A stretch of DNA of 64,000 nucleotides. Origin: Fibrobacter sp. UWB5 (lineage in GTDB: Bacteria > Fibrobacterota > Fibrobacteria > Fibrobacterales > Fibrobacteraceae). Location of the stretch: contig NZ_MWQH01000002.1 of the NCBI RefSeq assembly GCF_002210295.1, forward strand, positions 62,001 to 126,000. Reading direction: 5' to 3'. The notes under the pieces are model-generated. The model was not told the origin of the DNA and ran no database searches. It was given only the letters and a program-made list of their open reading frames with translations. Of the stretch, positions 40,965 through 50,463 are shown piece after piece; within the stretch, counting starts at the first letter, position 1, and the number at the start of each line of letters is the position of its first letter. A program made the position numbers and the translations under genes.

Positions 40965-41256
40965 GAACAACTCTCCTTTCTTAATCGCATCGTCATGTTT
41001 ATACGAACATTAAAATAATAAAAAAAAGAGAAAAGTGACAAAAATCACTGAAATGGATTGGTTATTCATAGTCCAAAATGGAATAGAAAACTCCAATAGC
41101 CATGTTGATTGTAAAAATAAATAAACAATATGGCGTGAATGTGATAAAAAATCAAAAAGTGAGAAATTTTAAGAGGAATATCACCAAAGAATCATTTTTT
41201 AGTTATATTTTCCACGTCGTAAGAAAACGATAAACAACCCTTAAGGAGTTAATAAA
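40965..41256. other. AT-rich divergent intergenic region
   Basis: This holds the divergent promoters of the solute-binding protein and DUF3332 genes. TTATATTTTCC near 41204-41214 and AAGGAG before the ATG at 41257 serve the rightward gene. A run of A-rich tracts occupies the middle. No reading frame or clear RNA is seen. Confidence 0.5.
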
Positions 41257-41691
41257 ATGAAAAAAGGTATCATTACCCTTCTCTGCGCCGGCATGATCGT
41301 TCTTTCCGGCTGCTATGGCAAGTATGCATGCTTCAACAAGCTGCTCGCATGGAACGGCACCCTTGGTAACAAGTGGCTCAACTCCATCGTCCACTTCGCC
41401 ATGAACGTGATCCCGGTCTACGGTATCGCTCTGTTCGTGGACTTCCTCGTCCTCAACACTGTCGAATTCTGGACTGGCTCCAACCCGCTCGCTGCTGGCG
41501 ACTCCTACTATGAAAAGGACGCTCAGGGCAACACCATTGCTGCTGTCAAGAACGCTGACGGTTCTATGACTGCTGAAATCACCACCGCTGCTGGCGAAAA
41601 GGCCGTCCTGACCCTCCAGCGCGATGAAAACGTTATCCGCGCCATCGACGCCGAAGGTAACGTTGTCGCTCAGCGTGAACTCGACAAGTAA
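41257..41691 (+). CDS. DUF3332-family lipoprotein
   Basis: The 144-residue protein has a lipoprotein signal (MIVLSGC, Cys19). It then shows the DUF3332 pattern YACFNKLLAWNGTLGNKWLNS, IPVYGIALFVDFLVLNTVEFWTGSNPL (in blocks), and a C-terminal beta-rich tail that reads like VLTLQRDENVIRAIDAEGN. The function of the family is unknown. AAGGAG upstream and very regular codon use suggest good expression. It is monocistronic, with a terminator at 41713-41743. Confidence 0.82.
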   Translation: MKKGIITLLCAGMIVLSGCYGKYACFNKLLAWNGTLGNKWLNSIVHFAMNVIPVYGIALFVDFLVLNTVEFWTGSNPLAAGDSYYEKDAQGNTIAAVKNADGSMTAEITTAAGEKAVLTLQRDENVIRAIDAEGNVVAQRELDK

Positions 41692-41712
41692 TTTCTTACT
41701 TGATTGATTTTC

Positions 41713-41743
41713 AAGGACCTTGGTTTTGCCAAGGTCTTTTTTT
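41713..41743 (+). terminator. Terminator of the DUF3332 gene
   Basis: GACCTTGG pairs with CCAAGGTC across a ttttg loop, followed by seven T. It isolates this gene from the signalling module downstream. Confidence 0.85.
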
Positions 41744-41768
41744 ATTGATTTTATTATATATTTAGGCT

Positions 41769-42473
41769 ATGCTTAGGCGTGTGTGCTACATAGGGGTGTT
41801 GTTGTTCACCTTGTCTTTGATGTCTTGCGTCAATGACGACATCAAACGTGGAAACGACGCCTTGCGTATTGGCGACTATGAACGCGCTATTACGAATTTC
41901 TCGAAAGCCTTGGATGTTGAACCGGCCAACCGCGATGCCCGTTACGGGCTTGCGCTTTCGTTCTATGCCGAAGCGGAACAAGCGGACCGTTTCAACGATT
42001 CCTCGTTTGTCCGTTGGAGTCGCGCCGCCCGCGAATTCAAGATTCTTTACGGTCTAGATAGTAGCGGAAGCATCAATGCCAATTATTCGACTTGCTTGTT
42101 CTACTTGGCCCGCGCTACGTTGAATCAAGATGCGTCTGCAAATGTGTTGCCCTTATTGGATAAATCTATACAACTGGATAGTTTGAACTATTTTAGCTAT
42201 AACTTGAAGGGCTTGATTCTTGCCCGGAGCAGTGCTCCTGGTAATCTGAATAGCGCAAAGAACATATTCATCCATATCGTGACTCGAGAACCCGGATTCA
42301 TTTCGGCGTACATCAACCTCGGAAATATCTACTGGGAAGAAGGCGATGTGGAATCGGCCTGGGATACTTGGTCTGCGGGCTTGCAGAAGGCGCCCACGAA
42401 CAGCTCCCTGATTTACTGGACTCAGGTTGCCGAAGATTCTTTGAAGTCGATGGTGCTTTCGGGTAGACTATGA
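41769..42473 (+). CDS. TPR-repeat lipoprotein at the head of the kinase module
   Basis: The 234-residue protein has a lipoprotein signal (FTLSLMSC, Cys20). Tetratricopeptide repeats follow: GNDALRIGDYERAITNFSKAL, NANYSTCLFYLARATLN, YFSYNLKGLILARS and FISAYINLGNIYWEEGDVESAW. These form a protein-binding scaffold on the periplasmic side of a membrane. TATATTTA (41757-41764) ends 5 nt before the ATG. Its last 4 nt overlap the kinase gene, so they are coupled. A role as sensor or partner for the kinase's extracytoplasmic tail is inferred from this coupling. Confidence 0.82.
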   Translation: MLRRVCYIGVLLFTLSLMSCVNDDIKRGNDALRIGDYERAITNFSKALDVEPANRDARYGLALSFYAEAEQADRFNDSSFVRWSRAAREFKILYGLDSSGSINANYSTCLFYLARATLNQDASANVLPLLDKSIQLDSLNYFSYNLKGLILARSSAPGNLNSAKNIFIHIVTREPGFISAYINLGNIYWEEGDVESAWDTWSAGLQKAPTNSSLIYWTQVAEDSLKSMVLSGRL

Positions 42474-43630
42474 GCGTAAAAAGCGAAAAGTCTATGGCAA
42501 GCATCTTGGACAGGGCTTGCGATTGCGCCTTGTTGCATCAGGGTGGCGAAGCCGATGTTTACGAACTTGCATGTGGCGAAGACTTTTATGCCTTAAAGTG
42601 GTACCATTCCGGTTGCCGCTTTGAAGAATCCGTCGTTGACCGCCTGAAGCACTTGAACATTCCTGGGCTTTACCGAGTCCGCGAATCGGGCGTTCGTGAT
42701 AATACGCCATACTTGGTTTACGATTTTATTGAGGGCGTGAGTTCGGCTGATGTTCCGGCGATGCCGGTAGCGGTGGCATTGAAACTCTTGCGTGGAGTAG
42801 TGCAGACACTTGATGCCTTGAATAAAGAAGATATCCATCACGGCGATATCAACCCTTCGAATGTCTTGCTTTGCAAGTCTGGCAATAGCTTGCAGACTCT
42901 TGTGATCGATTGCGGCATTGTGGGGCCCGGCGCCTTGGCTTATGCGGCTCCGGAACGCTTTCAAGGCAAGCCCGCCAGCACGCAGAGCGACCTCTACAGT
43001 TTGGGAATGCTTTTGTTCCGCTGGATTGCCGGCGTTGATTTGCTTGAATCGGACGATTACAACAATCTGGCTGCCCAAGCTCTGGCTATCGAAGGCTTGG
43101 ATATTTCTTCGCGACTTTATGACCTGGACCGTTGCAAGCCGCAGGAGCTTTCGGCACTGGAGCCTTTGTGGAAGGCCATGCTGCGGGAATCTCCGGAAAA
43201 CCGTGCCGAAGATTTTGACGAGTTGGACGAACTTCTGGAAATCGCCCTCGAATCGATCGGCGTGGGGGAGGTAACCGCCCAAACGGCTCTGCAAAAATAT
43301 GCTGGCGAAGTCCTTCCCGAAAAAATGGGGCGAAAATTCCCGACAGAGCAAAAAAGCGCTTTCCCGTACAGCCAAAACGATAATGAAAACAAAAAAAATA
43401 CCTTAAAAATTGCCGTTTTGGCCATTTTAGGACTTATATTAATTGCAACGGCGTTTTTCGTGTTGGTTGGGACAAAAAGTCCCGACATCGACGAAACAGG
43501 AAATTTGTTGCTTCAGAAATCCAGAAGTCTGGAATCGGTTGAATCGGGATTGGAAAGTCGTGGAAATTCTGCTCCTGATACGCTTCCGCCTGCGGTACTG
43601 AAGGATTTGCCTACGCCCGTATCGGAATAG
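42470..43630 (+). CDS. Transmembrane eukaryotic-like Ser/Thr protein kinase
   Basis: The 386-residue protein has an N-terminal kinase domain (~15-265): a degenerate Gly loop (QGGEADVY, 24-31), Lys43 in YALKW, a catalytic HGDINPSNVL with Asp126 and Asn131, and DCG in place of DFG (147-149). AAPERF and SDLYSLGMLL follow in the activation segment. A single membrane helix (~312-334) leads to a ~50-residue extracytoplasmic tail rich in Ser and Pro. Key catalytic residues are present, so it is probably active. It is coupled to the TPR lipoprotein by a 4-nt overlap and precedes the sigma-54 activator by 19 nt. Confidence 0.85.
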   Translation: MSVKSEKSMASILDRACDCALLHQGGEADVYELACGEDFYALKWYHSGCRFEESVVDRLKHLNIPGLYRVRESGVRDNTPYLVYDFIEGVSSADVPAMPVAVALKLLRGVVQTLDALNKEDIHHGDINPSNVLLCKSGNSLQTLVIDCGIVGPGALAYAAPERFQGKPASTQSDLYSLGMLLFRWIAGVDLLESDDYNNLAAQALAIEGLDISSRLYDLDRCKPQELSALEPLWKAMLRESPENRAEDFDELDELLEIALESIGVGEVTAQTALQKYAGEVLPEKMGRKFPTEQKSAFPYSQNDNENKKNTLKIAVLAILGLILIATAFFVLVGTKSPDIDETGNLLLQKSRSLESVESGLESRGNSAPDTLPPAVLKDLPTPVSE

Positions 43631-43649
43631 TTTTTGAAAGAGGTTTCGT

Positions 43650-45104
43650 ATGAAGTCAGAATCGATGCTCGCGACAGAAAGAATGCTCGATGTCGTAAGA
43701 ATCTTACTGGATGAAGTCCAGCCGGAATCTCTTTTTGTGAAAATTCTCGAAGTGGCCAAGGATGTATTGCATGCCGATGCCGCGGTCCTTGATACCGGCG
43801 GCGAAAATGCGATTCACTTGAGCAATCCCGAAAAAGTTTCGATTTCTATTTCTGCAGTAAAGCAGGCCAAGCTCGAAAAGAAGGCCGTGGTGTGGAACCA
43901 GCTCGATGACGATTCCGCCGACCTTTCGAAGTCTATTGTACAGAACCAGCTGACAAGCATCATGGTGTCGCCGTTCCGCACGCCCGAAAGCGAAGCCGGT
44001 TACCTGTACTTGCAACGCGCAGCCCGCGAAGAACCTTTTACCGAAGACGATAGCGCCCTGTTCGATTCCTTCGTGATGGTGTGCGAAAAGTTCGCCTTTG
44101 CCGCCTTCGACCGTTTGCGCGACAAGGAATCCTTGAATGTCTTGCGCAATGTCATCCGCAAAGACGGCATTGTGTATTCGAGCAAGGCCATGTCCGACTT
44201 GATCGCTCTTGCAGACAAATTAGCAGGGCTCCCGATGCCGGTAATTATCCGTGGCGAAACGGGAACCGGTAAAGAAGTCATTGCCCGCTATATTCACAGG
44301 CATAGCCCTCGCGCAGACAAGCCTTTTATCGCTGTCAACTGTGGCGCCATTCCGGAACACTTGATGGAATCGCTTTTGTTCGGACATGCCAAGGGTTCAT
44401 TTACGGGAGCCATTGAAACCCGTAAGGGATTTTTTGAAGAAGCCGATGGCGGAACGATTTTCCTCGATGAAATCGGTGAACTGCCCATGAACATGCAGGT
44501 GAAGCTTTTGCGCGTGCTGCAGGAAAAGCACATTACCCGCGTGGGCGACAACCGCGAAATTCCGGTGAACGTGCGCATCATTAGTGCAACGCATGTAGAC
44601 TTGGAAGAAGCAGTCAAGGCAAAGCGCTTTAGGGAAGACTTGTACTTCCGTATTCAGGTGATGCCGGTAGAAATGCCGCCCCTGAGAGACCGCGGACAAG
44701 ACGTTGTTCTCTTGGCCGAGGAATTCCTGACCCGCTATGGGGCGGAATACGGCCGCGGAAAGTTCCACTTGAGCCGTAACGCCGAAAAGGCGATGCTCAG
44801 CTACCACTGGCCGGGCAACGTGCGCGAACTCGAAAACAAGGTCCAGAAGGCCCTGGTTCAGGCGGTGCATGGGGTCGTTCAGCCCGCCGATTTGGGCTTG
44901 GGCGATGTCCAGTCGCAGGCCAAGGAGTCTCCGCGTACGCTTAAGGAAGCCCGCGAAATCGTGGAACGCGAAGTAATTGGCAGGGCGCTTTCCGACAGTA
45001 ATGCGAATCTGACGCTCGCAGCGACGATTTTGGGCATCGACCGCAAGGTTCTGCGCGAAATTATGGAAAGATTGGGAATGAAAAAAGAAGACTATAAGAA
45101 ATAG
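43650..45104 (+). CDS. Sigma-54-dependent activator with GAF, AAA+ and Fis domains
   Basis: The 484-residue protein has a GAF-like sensor (~10-155) and a sigma-54 AAA+ domain (~170-400) with Walker A GETGTGKE (202-209). The sigma-54 contact loop is GSFTGA (249-254, usually GAFTGA). Walker B reads TIFLDEIGELP. FRIQVMPVEMPPLRDR and YHWPGNVREL follow, then a Fis-type helix-turn-helix (~440-475). It remodels sigma-54 polymerase at -24/-12 promoters. It lacks a receiver domain, so control by the GAF ligand or by the adjacent kinase is likely. A consensus sigma-54 promoter lies 33 nt after its stop. Confidence 0.92.
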   Translation: MKSESMLATERMLDVVRILLDEVQPESLFVKILEVAKDVLHADAAVLDTGGENAIHLSNPEKVSISISAVKQAKLEKKAVVWNQLDDDSADLSKSIVQNQLTSIMVSPFRTPESEAGYLYLQRAAREEPFTEDDSALFDSFVMVCEKFAFAAFDRLRDKESLNVLRNVIRKDGIVYSSKAMSDLIALADKLAGLPMPVIIRGETGTGKEVIARYIHRHSPRADKPFIAVNCGAIPEHLMESLLFGHAKGSFTGAIETRKGFFEEADGGTIFLDEIGELPMNMQVKLLRVLQEKHITRVGDNREIPVNVRIISATHVDLEEAVKAKRFREDLYFRIQVMPVEMPPLRDRGQDVVLLAEEFLTRYGAEYGRGKFHLSRNAEKAMLSYHWPGNVRELENKVQKALVQAVHGVVQPADLGLGDVQSQAKESPRTLKEAREIVEREVIGRALSDSNANLTLAATILGIDRKVLREIMERLGMKKEDYKK

Positions 45105-45136
45105 TTTTATATATTTATTATAGCCTAAAAGACGGT

Positions 45137-45151
45137 TGGCACGGAATTTGC
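45137..45151 (+). promoter_or_regulatory. Sigma-54 (-24/-12) promoter
   Basis: TGGCACGGAATTTGC matches the consensus TGGCAC-N5-TTGC with the required 12-bp step between GG (45138-45139) and GC (45150-45151). Transcription would start near 45163, one base before the ATG of the next gene. Confidence 0.85.
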
Positions 45152-45163
45152 AAGAGATTGAGT

Positions 45164-45643
45164 ATGAAAAAGACTACTTTCATAACGACAATTATGATGG
45201 CTGCAGCGCTTAGCTACGCTGCTCCGTCTTCTGCGCGTCCGGAGTCTTCTGTCCCGACCCCCGCCGAGAATATGGAAATTTCGCGAGAAATGCCCAATCT
45301 CGGTGCAAAGGAAAGCGCAGATTGGCAGAAATTGCGCGCAGAACGTCGTGCTGCCCGAGAGCAAATTCTTAGGGACTTGCGCAACAGTTCCGCCGCGGAA
45401 AAGAAAAATATCCGCCAGGAAGTCTCGAAAAAACGAGACGAAAAGCCTCGCTTGGAGGGGGAAATCCCGAAAAATCAATCTCGCGAACGTCGTCCTTTTT
45501 ATGAGCAACCTGGGTCTCATCAAATGAACCCGATGCGAGAAATGCCCCATGGTCCGGGGCCGGCTCCCATGTATCCCATGAATCCCATGCATCCCATGTA
45601 CCCCATGGGTCCTGTGAAGCCGATGGATCATCCCCATCGCTAA
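45164..45643 (+). CDS. Exported Met/Pro/His-rich protein under sigma-54 control
   Basis: The 159-residue protein has a signal peptide (1-20, ending LSYA). A charged helical middle (~45-105) is rich in Arg, Glu and Lys. The C-terminal ~40 residues are dominated by Met, Pro, His and Tyr, with repeated MxPM units (MYPMNPMHPMYPMGP). Met- and His-rich segments of this type bind Cu(I) or Ag(I) in known periplasmic proteins, so metal binding is a hypothesis. The start at 45164 leaves essentially no leader behind the sigma-54 promoter. The stop touches the ATG of the barrel gene. Confidence 0.75.
   Translation: MKKTTFITTIMMAAALSYAAPSSARPESSVPTPAENMEISREMPNLGAKESADWQKLRAERRAAREQILRDLRNSSAAEKKNIRQEVSKKRDEKPRLEGEIPKNQSRERRPFYEQPGSHQMNPMREMPHGPGPAPMYPMNPMHPMYPMGPVKPMDHPHR
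45569..45613 (+). repeat. Five tandem 9-bp units encoding Met-x-Pro
   Basis: Consecutive units ATGTATCCC, ATGAATCCC, ATGCATCCC, ATGTACCCC and ATGGGTCCT lie in frame within the Met/Pro/His-rich gene, consistent with expansion by slippage. Confidence 0.85.
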
Positions 45644-46954
45644 ATGCGTTTCATTGTAATAGTGCTATTGATGTTTTCGTCTTTGCTTTATGCCGAGACG
45701 CAAGAATCTGTGTACTTCCGTGCAATGAAGGCTGAAGAAGCCGGTGATGTGTCGGCCGCCCTTGCAGCCTTCGAAGAAGCGGTTCAGATTCCCGGTCCCT
45801 ATACTGAGGAACTTCGCGAAATCATTGACGAATATTATAAGGCCCTTGATGCGACTACGGAAACGAAGAATCCGTGGTCGCTTCGTTTTTTGGGGGATCT
45901 CGGTTTTTACGGCTTGCATTATAATGAATATGGCGGTGTAGAGAAAGTCAGCGAAACCGGCGGTGACATCTTCTTTTCGCTGACGCCATTTGTGGACTAT
46001 TCTACGGGCGACTGGATTCATTCTTTTGGACTGGGTTTTTCGGGCGACTGGTTTGTGGCGAACGAAGATATGCCCGTGCTCGATACGAACGACTGGAATA
46101 TTTCGGTCGGGCTTGAATATTCCTTGGTCGGTAAATCCCTGATGCTTGACGTGGGTGCCGATATCAAGATTGTCGAAGGCGCTTACGTTTCTCCCAATTT
46201 TTATGTGTGGGTGGAACGCGATTTCTACCGCTTTGAAAAGCAGCGTGTCGGTGCGGCGGCCTGGGGGTACTATGATCCCGATGGTCCGCTTTCGTTTGCA
46301 TTATACGGCTCCTGGCACAGGATGGTTCCTTACGGCTTGAACTGGTCTGTTTATGCGGGGGCCCGTTTCGAGGCGGATTCCGCGGTGGATTTTGTGAGCT
46401 ATATGGAGTCGTATAAGAACGCTATTGAAGAGTTGGAACAAGAAGATGAATGGGGTACAGAGAATCAGTGGGGAAATTATTCCATGTACGGAAACTGGCA
46501 GAACCCGATGCAGGTTTGTCTGGAAACCTATGGACCGGAATGCTATAATTGGAATGTCGGAAAGCTGGATTCCATGTATTGGGCGCAGCAGAATGCGTCT
46601 AAGGATACGACGTCTTCCATTAGTGTAGCGATTCCCAAGTATTTTGCCAAATGGTTTGGCCCAACCCTCCGTTCACGGGTGTCCTATAAGTTCAAGCGCA
46701 ATATAACGCTCGAGGCGAGGCTCAATCTGTTCTACGGTTTTGTCTTGGATGGCCCGGATAGCAATTACGAAAAGATGCGTAAATTCAGTGGCGTCTGGGG
46801 AACCATGCTTTATTGGAAACCGAATGCATTGACGCTCTATTTAGGCGTTGAACAATTCTACAAGCATTACAGCTTGCCCCGATATTATAAGGGCGTCTAT
46901 CCGGAAAACAGTATTCTTTCTGAAATGAAAGTCGGTTTCAAGTGGGAAATTTAA
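45644..46954 (+). CDS. Exported TPR-like plus outer-membrane barrel protein
   Basis: The 436-residue protein has a signal peptide (1-17). A short TPR-like helical part (~20-75; MKAEEAGDVSAALAAFEEAVQ) is followed by strand-rich segments from ~80 (LRFLGDLGFYGLHY, SFGLGFSGDWFVA, ISVGLEYSLVG, YVSPNFYVWVERDF). The last strand reads EMKVGFKWEI with a terminal aromatic/hydrophobic pattern, typical of outer-membrane barrels. It starts directly after the stop of the Met/Pro/His-rich gene, so both depend on the sigma-54 promoter. No family is recognised. Confidence 0.72.
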   Translation: MRFIVIVLLMFSSLLYAETQESVYFRAMKAEEAGDVSAALAAFEEAVQIPGPYTEELREIIDEYYKALDATTETKNPWSLRFLGDLGFYGLHYNEYGGVEKVSETGGDIFFSLTPFVDYSTGDWIHSFGLGFSGDWFVANEDMPVLDTNDWNISVGLEYSLVGKSLMLDVGADIKIVEGAYVSPNFYVWVERDFYRFEKQRVGAAAWGYYDPDGPLSFALYGSWHRMVPYGLNWSVYAGARFEADSAVDFVSYMESYKNAIEELEQEDEWGTENQWGNYSMYGNWQNPMQVCLETYGPECYNWNVGKLDSMYWAQQNASKDTTSSISVAIPKYFAKWFGPTLRSRVSYKFKRNITLEARLNLFYGFVLDGPDSNYEKMRKFSGVWGTMLYWKPNALTLYLGVEQFYKHYSLPRYYKGVYPENSILSEMKVGFKWEI

Positions 46955-46958
46955 AAAC

Positions 46959-46989
46959 GAAAAAAGCAGGACGACGTCCTGCTTTTTTA
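46959..46989. terminator. Bidirectional terminator between the barrel gene and tRNA-Ala
   Basis: GCAGGAC pairs with GTCCTGC across gac, flanked by A and T runs on both sides. It serves both the barrel gene and the convergent tRNA. Confidence 0.88.
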
Positions 46990-47062
46990 TGGAGATAGTG
47001 GGAGTCGAACCCATGACCTACAGATTGCGAACCTGTCGCTCTACCAACTGAGCTATATCCCC
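46990..47062 (-). tRNA. tRNA-Ala (anticodon CGC)
   Basis: The 73-nt cloverleaf has acceptor GGGGATA/TATCTCC carrying the G3-U70 wobble that identifies alanine tRNAs. The anticodon loop TTCGCAA gives CGC (codon GCG). The outermost T-stem pair is an A-C mismatch. A73 follows and CCA is not encoded. TATATTGC (47082-47075 region) upstream is the likely promoter. Confidence 0.93.
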
Positions 47063-47123
47063 AGGATGTAGGCGCAATATAACTTATTTTGAGACCATTG
47101 GCAAGTCATGCGCCTTGATTGGA

Positions 47124-48128
47124 CTAGTTCCCGCGGTTGTCCATCGAAGAGAACATCTGGATGATTTCTTCGGTGAAAAGCGAGTTCGGAAGTCCTTGAG
47201 CTATTTCAAGTGCCTTTTCAAGATGATCTTGGGCGTTGGCCTTTGCCTTCTTGAATGCGTCCTTTTCGTTCAATTTCTCGATGATCTTTTCGGGAATGTC
47301 GGGCTGGTCCGCCTTTGCGATGAGCGATTCCATGTCGGAGCGTTCCTGTGCGTTGCAGCTTTCGAAATAGTACAGCAGCGGAAGCGTGATCAGTCCATTG
47401 CCTAAATCGGTGAACTTGGCCTTGTCCAGATTCTTGCTGCCAAAACCGTAGTCCAAAAGGTCGTCGACAATCTGGAATGCAATTCCGAAATGGCTACCCA
47501 TTTGGGCGCACTTGTCGGTGTTTTCTTTGTCGAATCCGGCAAGGATTGCTCCGATGCGTGCGGCCGCAGCAATCAGGGAGGCTGTCTTTCCGTCGATGAT
47601 GCGGTCGTATTCTTCGAACGAGAGACGCATGTTTCCGGACTGGTCCAATTCCAGGATTTCACCGGCGATTAATTTGTCTGCAGCTTTGGAAAGGACGGTC
47701 GGAATGTCGTGAGATTCTTCGTCAATCACGCATTGCATGGCCTGCGAAAGAACGTAGTCGCCGATCAACACGGCCACTTGCGTGCCCCATTCGCGGTGTG
47801 CGGTCTTTTGTCCGCGACGAATGTCGGTGCCGTCGATAATGTCGTCGTGCACGAGGCTTGCAAGGTGCAAAAGTTCAATGCCTGCGCAAGCGTGAGCCAC
47901 GCGCAGGGGATCGGGCTTTTGTGCACCGCTTTGCGCAATTAGGCAAAGGAGCGTCGAACGGATGCGTTTTCCTTTGCGCAGAAACAGCGATTCCAGTCGT
48001 TCGCAAATTCCTGCGGGAGCATTCTTGGCGACGCCGAGAATGACCTTTTCGGTAAGTTGCAATTGTTCTTGGACAAGTGCGCGTGCCTGAGAAAGCACGG
48101 TCTGAAAATCTGCCTTAGTCGGAGCCAT
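47124..48128 (-). CDS. Polyprenyl (long-chain) diphosphate synthase
   Basis: The 334-residue enzyme condenses IPP units onto an allylic diphosphate to make the quinone side chain or a related prenyl chain. It shows GKRIRSTL, the first Asp-rich motif DDIID (95-99), GDYVLSQA, GKTASL and the second Asp-rich motif DDLLD (222-226). The residues before the first motif (ELLHLASLVH) suggest a long-chain IspB/GerC3-type enzyme rather than FPP synthase. It lies 8 nt after gyrB and uses isoprenoid units made by ispH. Confidence 0.9.
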   Translation of the reverse strand: MAPTKADFQTVLSQARALVQEQLQLTEKVILGVAKNAPAGICERLESLFLRKGKRIRSTLLCLIAQSGAQKPDPLRVAHACAGIELLHLASLVHDDIIDGTDIRRGQKTAHREWGTQVAVLIGDYVLSQAMQCVIDEESHDIPTVLSKAADKLIAGEILELDQSGNMRLSFEEYDRIIDGKTASLIAAAARIGAILAGFDKENTDKCAQMGSHFGIAFQIVDDLLDYGFGSKNLDKAKFTDLGNGLITLPLLYYFESCNAQERSDMESLIAKADQPDIPEKIIEKLNEKDAFKKAKANAQDHLEKALEIAQGLPNSLFTEEIIQMFSSMDNRGN

Positions 48129-48136
48129 TGGAACCT

Positions 48137-50080
<1,944 letters not shown>

Positions 50081-50136
50081 TTACCTTGTTTTCTTCTTCT
50101 AAAATCTTTGTGTCGGGGAGTCTATTTGACATGCTT

Positions 50137-50463
50137 TTATACGAAAAGAATGTCCTTGATAGAGGGCTTCCCGAGCAATAAATTACACTTGTCAATAATA
50201 GCTTTTTTTTGCAAGAAAAGTTCCTGTTTCCACGCGGAACTGTCGCACTTTAGCGTCAAAATATTCTTGTTTATTTTGGCAATTTGTACGTGGGGTTTTA
50301 TGAGTGGCCCCACGATGGTTTCAAGCCCTTCGGAAAGCTTTTCGAAGGCCATTTCTTCGCCTAACGGAGTCTTGTCCAAAAGCATTTGCAACAGGACGCT
50401 GATGTCCTCCGGGTCCTTGCCGCAGACCGGTTTTTTACGCTTTTTGCGAAAGGGAATTTCCAT
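50137..50463 (-). CDS. dciA: DciA-type (DUF721) replicative helicase operator
   Basis: DciA helps load DnaB in bacteria that lack DnaC or DnaI. The 108-residue protein has the DUF721 core: DISVLLQMLLDKTPLG, EKLSEGLETIVGPLIKPHVQIAKI and a LTLKCDSSAWKQELFLQKKAII segment with the conserved Trp. A basic N-terminus (RKKRKK) may bind DNA. It overlaps the mlaE-like gene by 1 nt and lies upstream of gyrB. Confidence 0.82.
   Translation of the reverse strand: MEIPFRKKRKKPVCGKDPEDISVLLQMLLDKTPLGEEMAFEKLSEGLETIVGPLIKPHVQIAKINKNILTLKCDSSAWKQELFLQKKAIIDKCNLLLGKPSIKDILFV

Noticed and set aside
45125-45637. A 170-codon minus-strand frame with His/Gly/Met repeats opposite the Met/Pro/His-rich gene
   Set aside because: It only mirrors the 9-bp repeat of the real gene, which has a signal peptide and a sigma-54 promoter.
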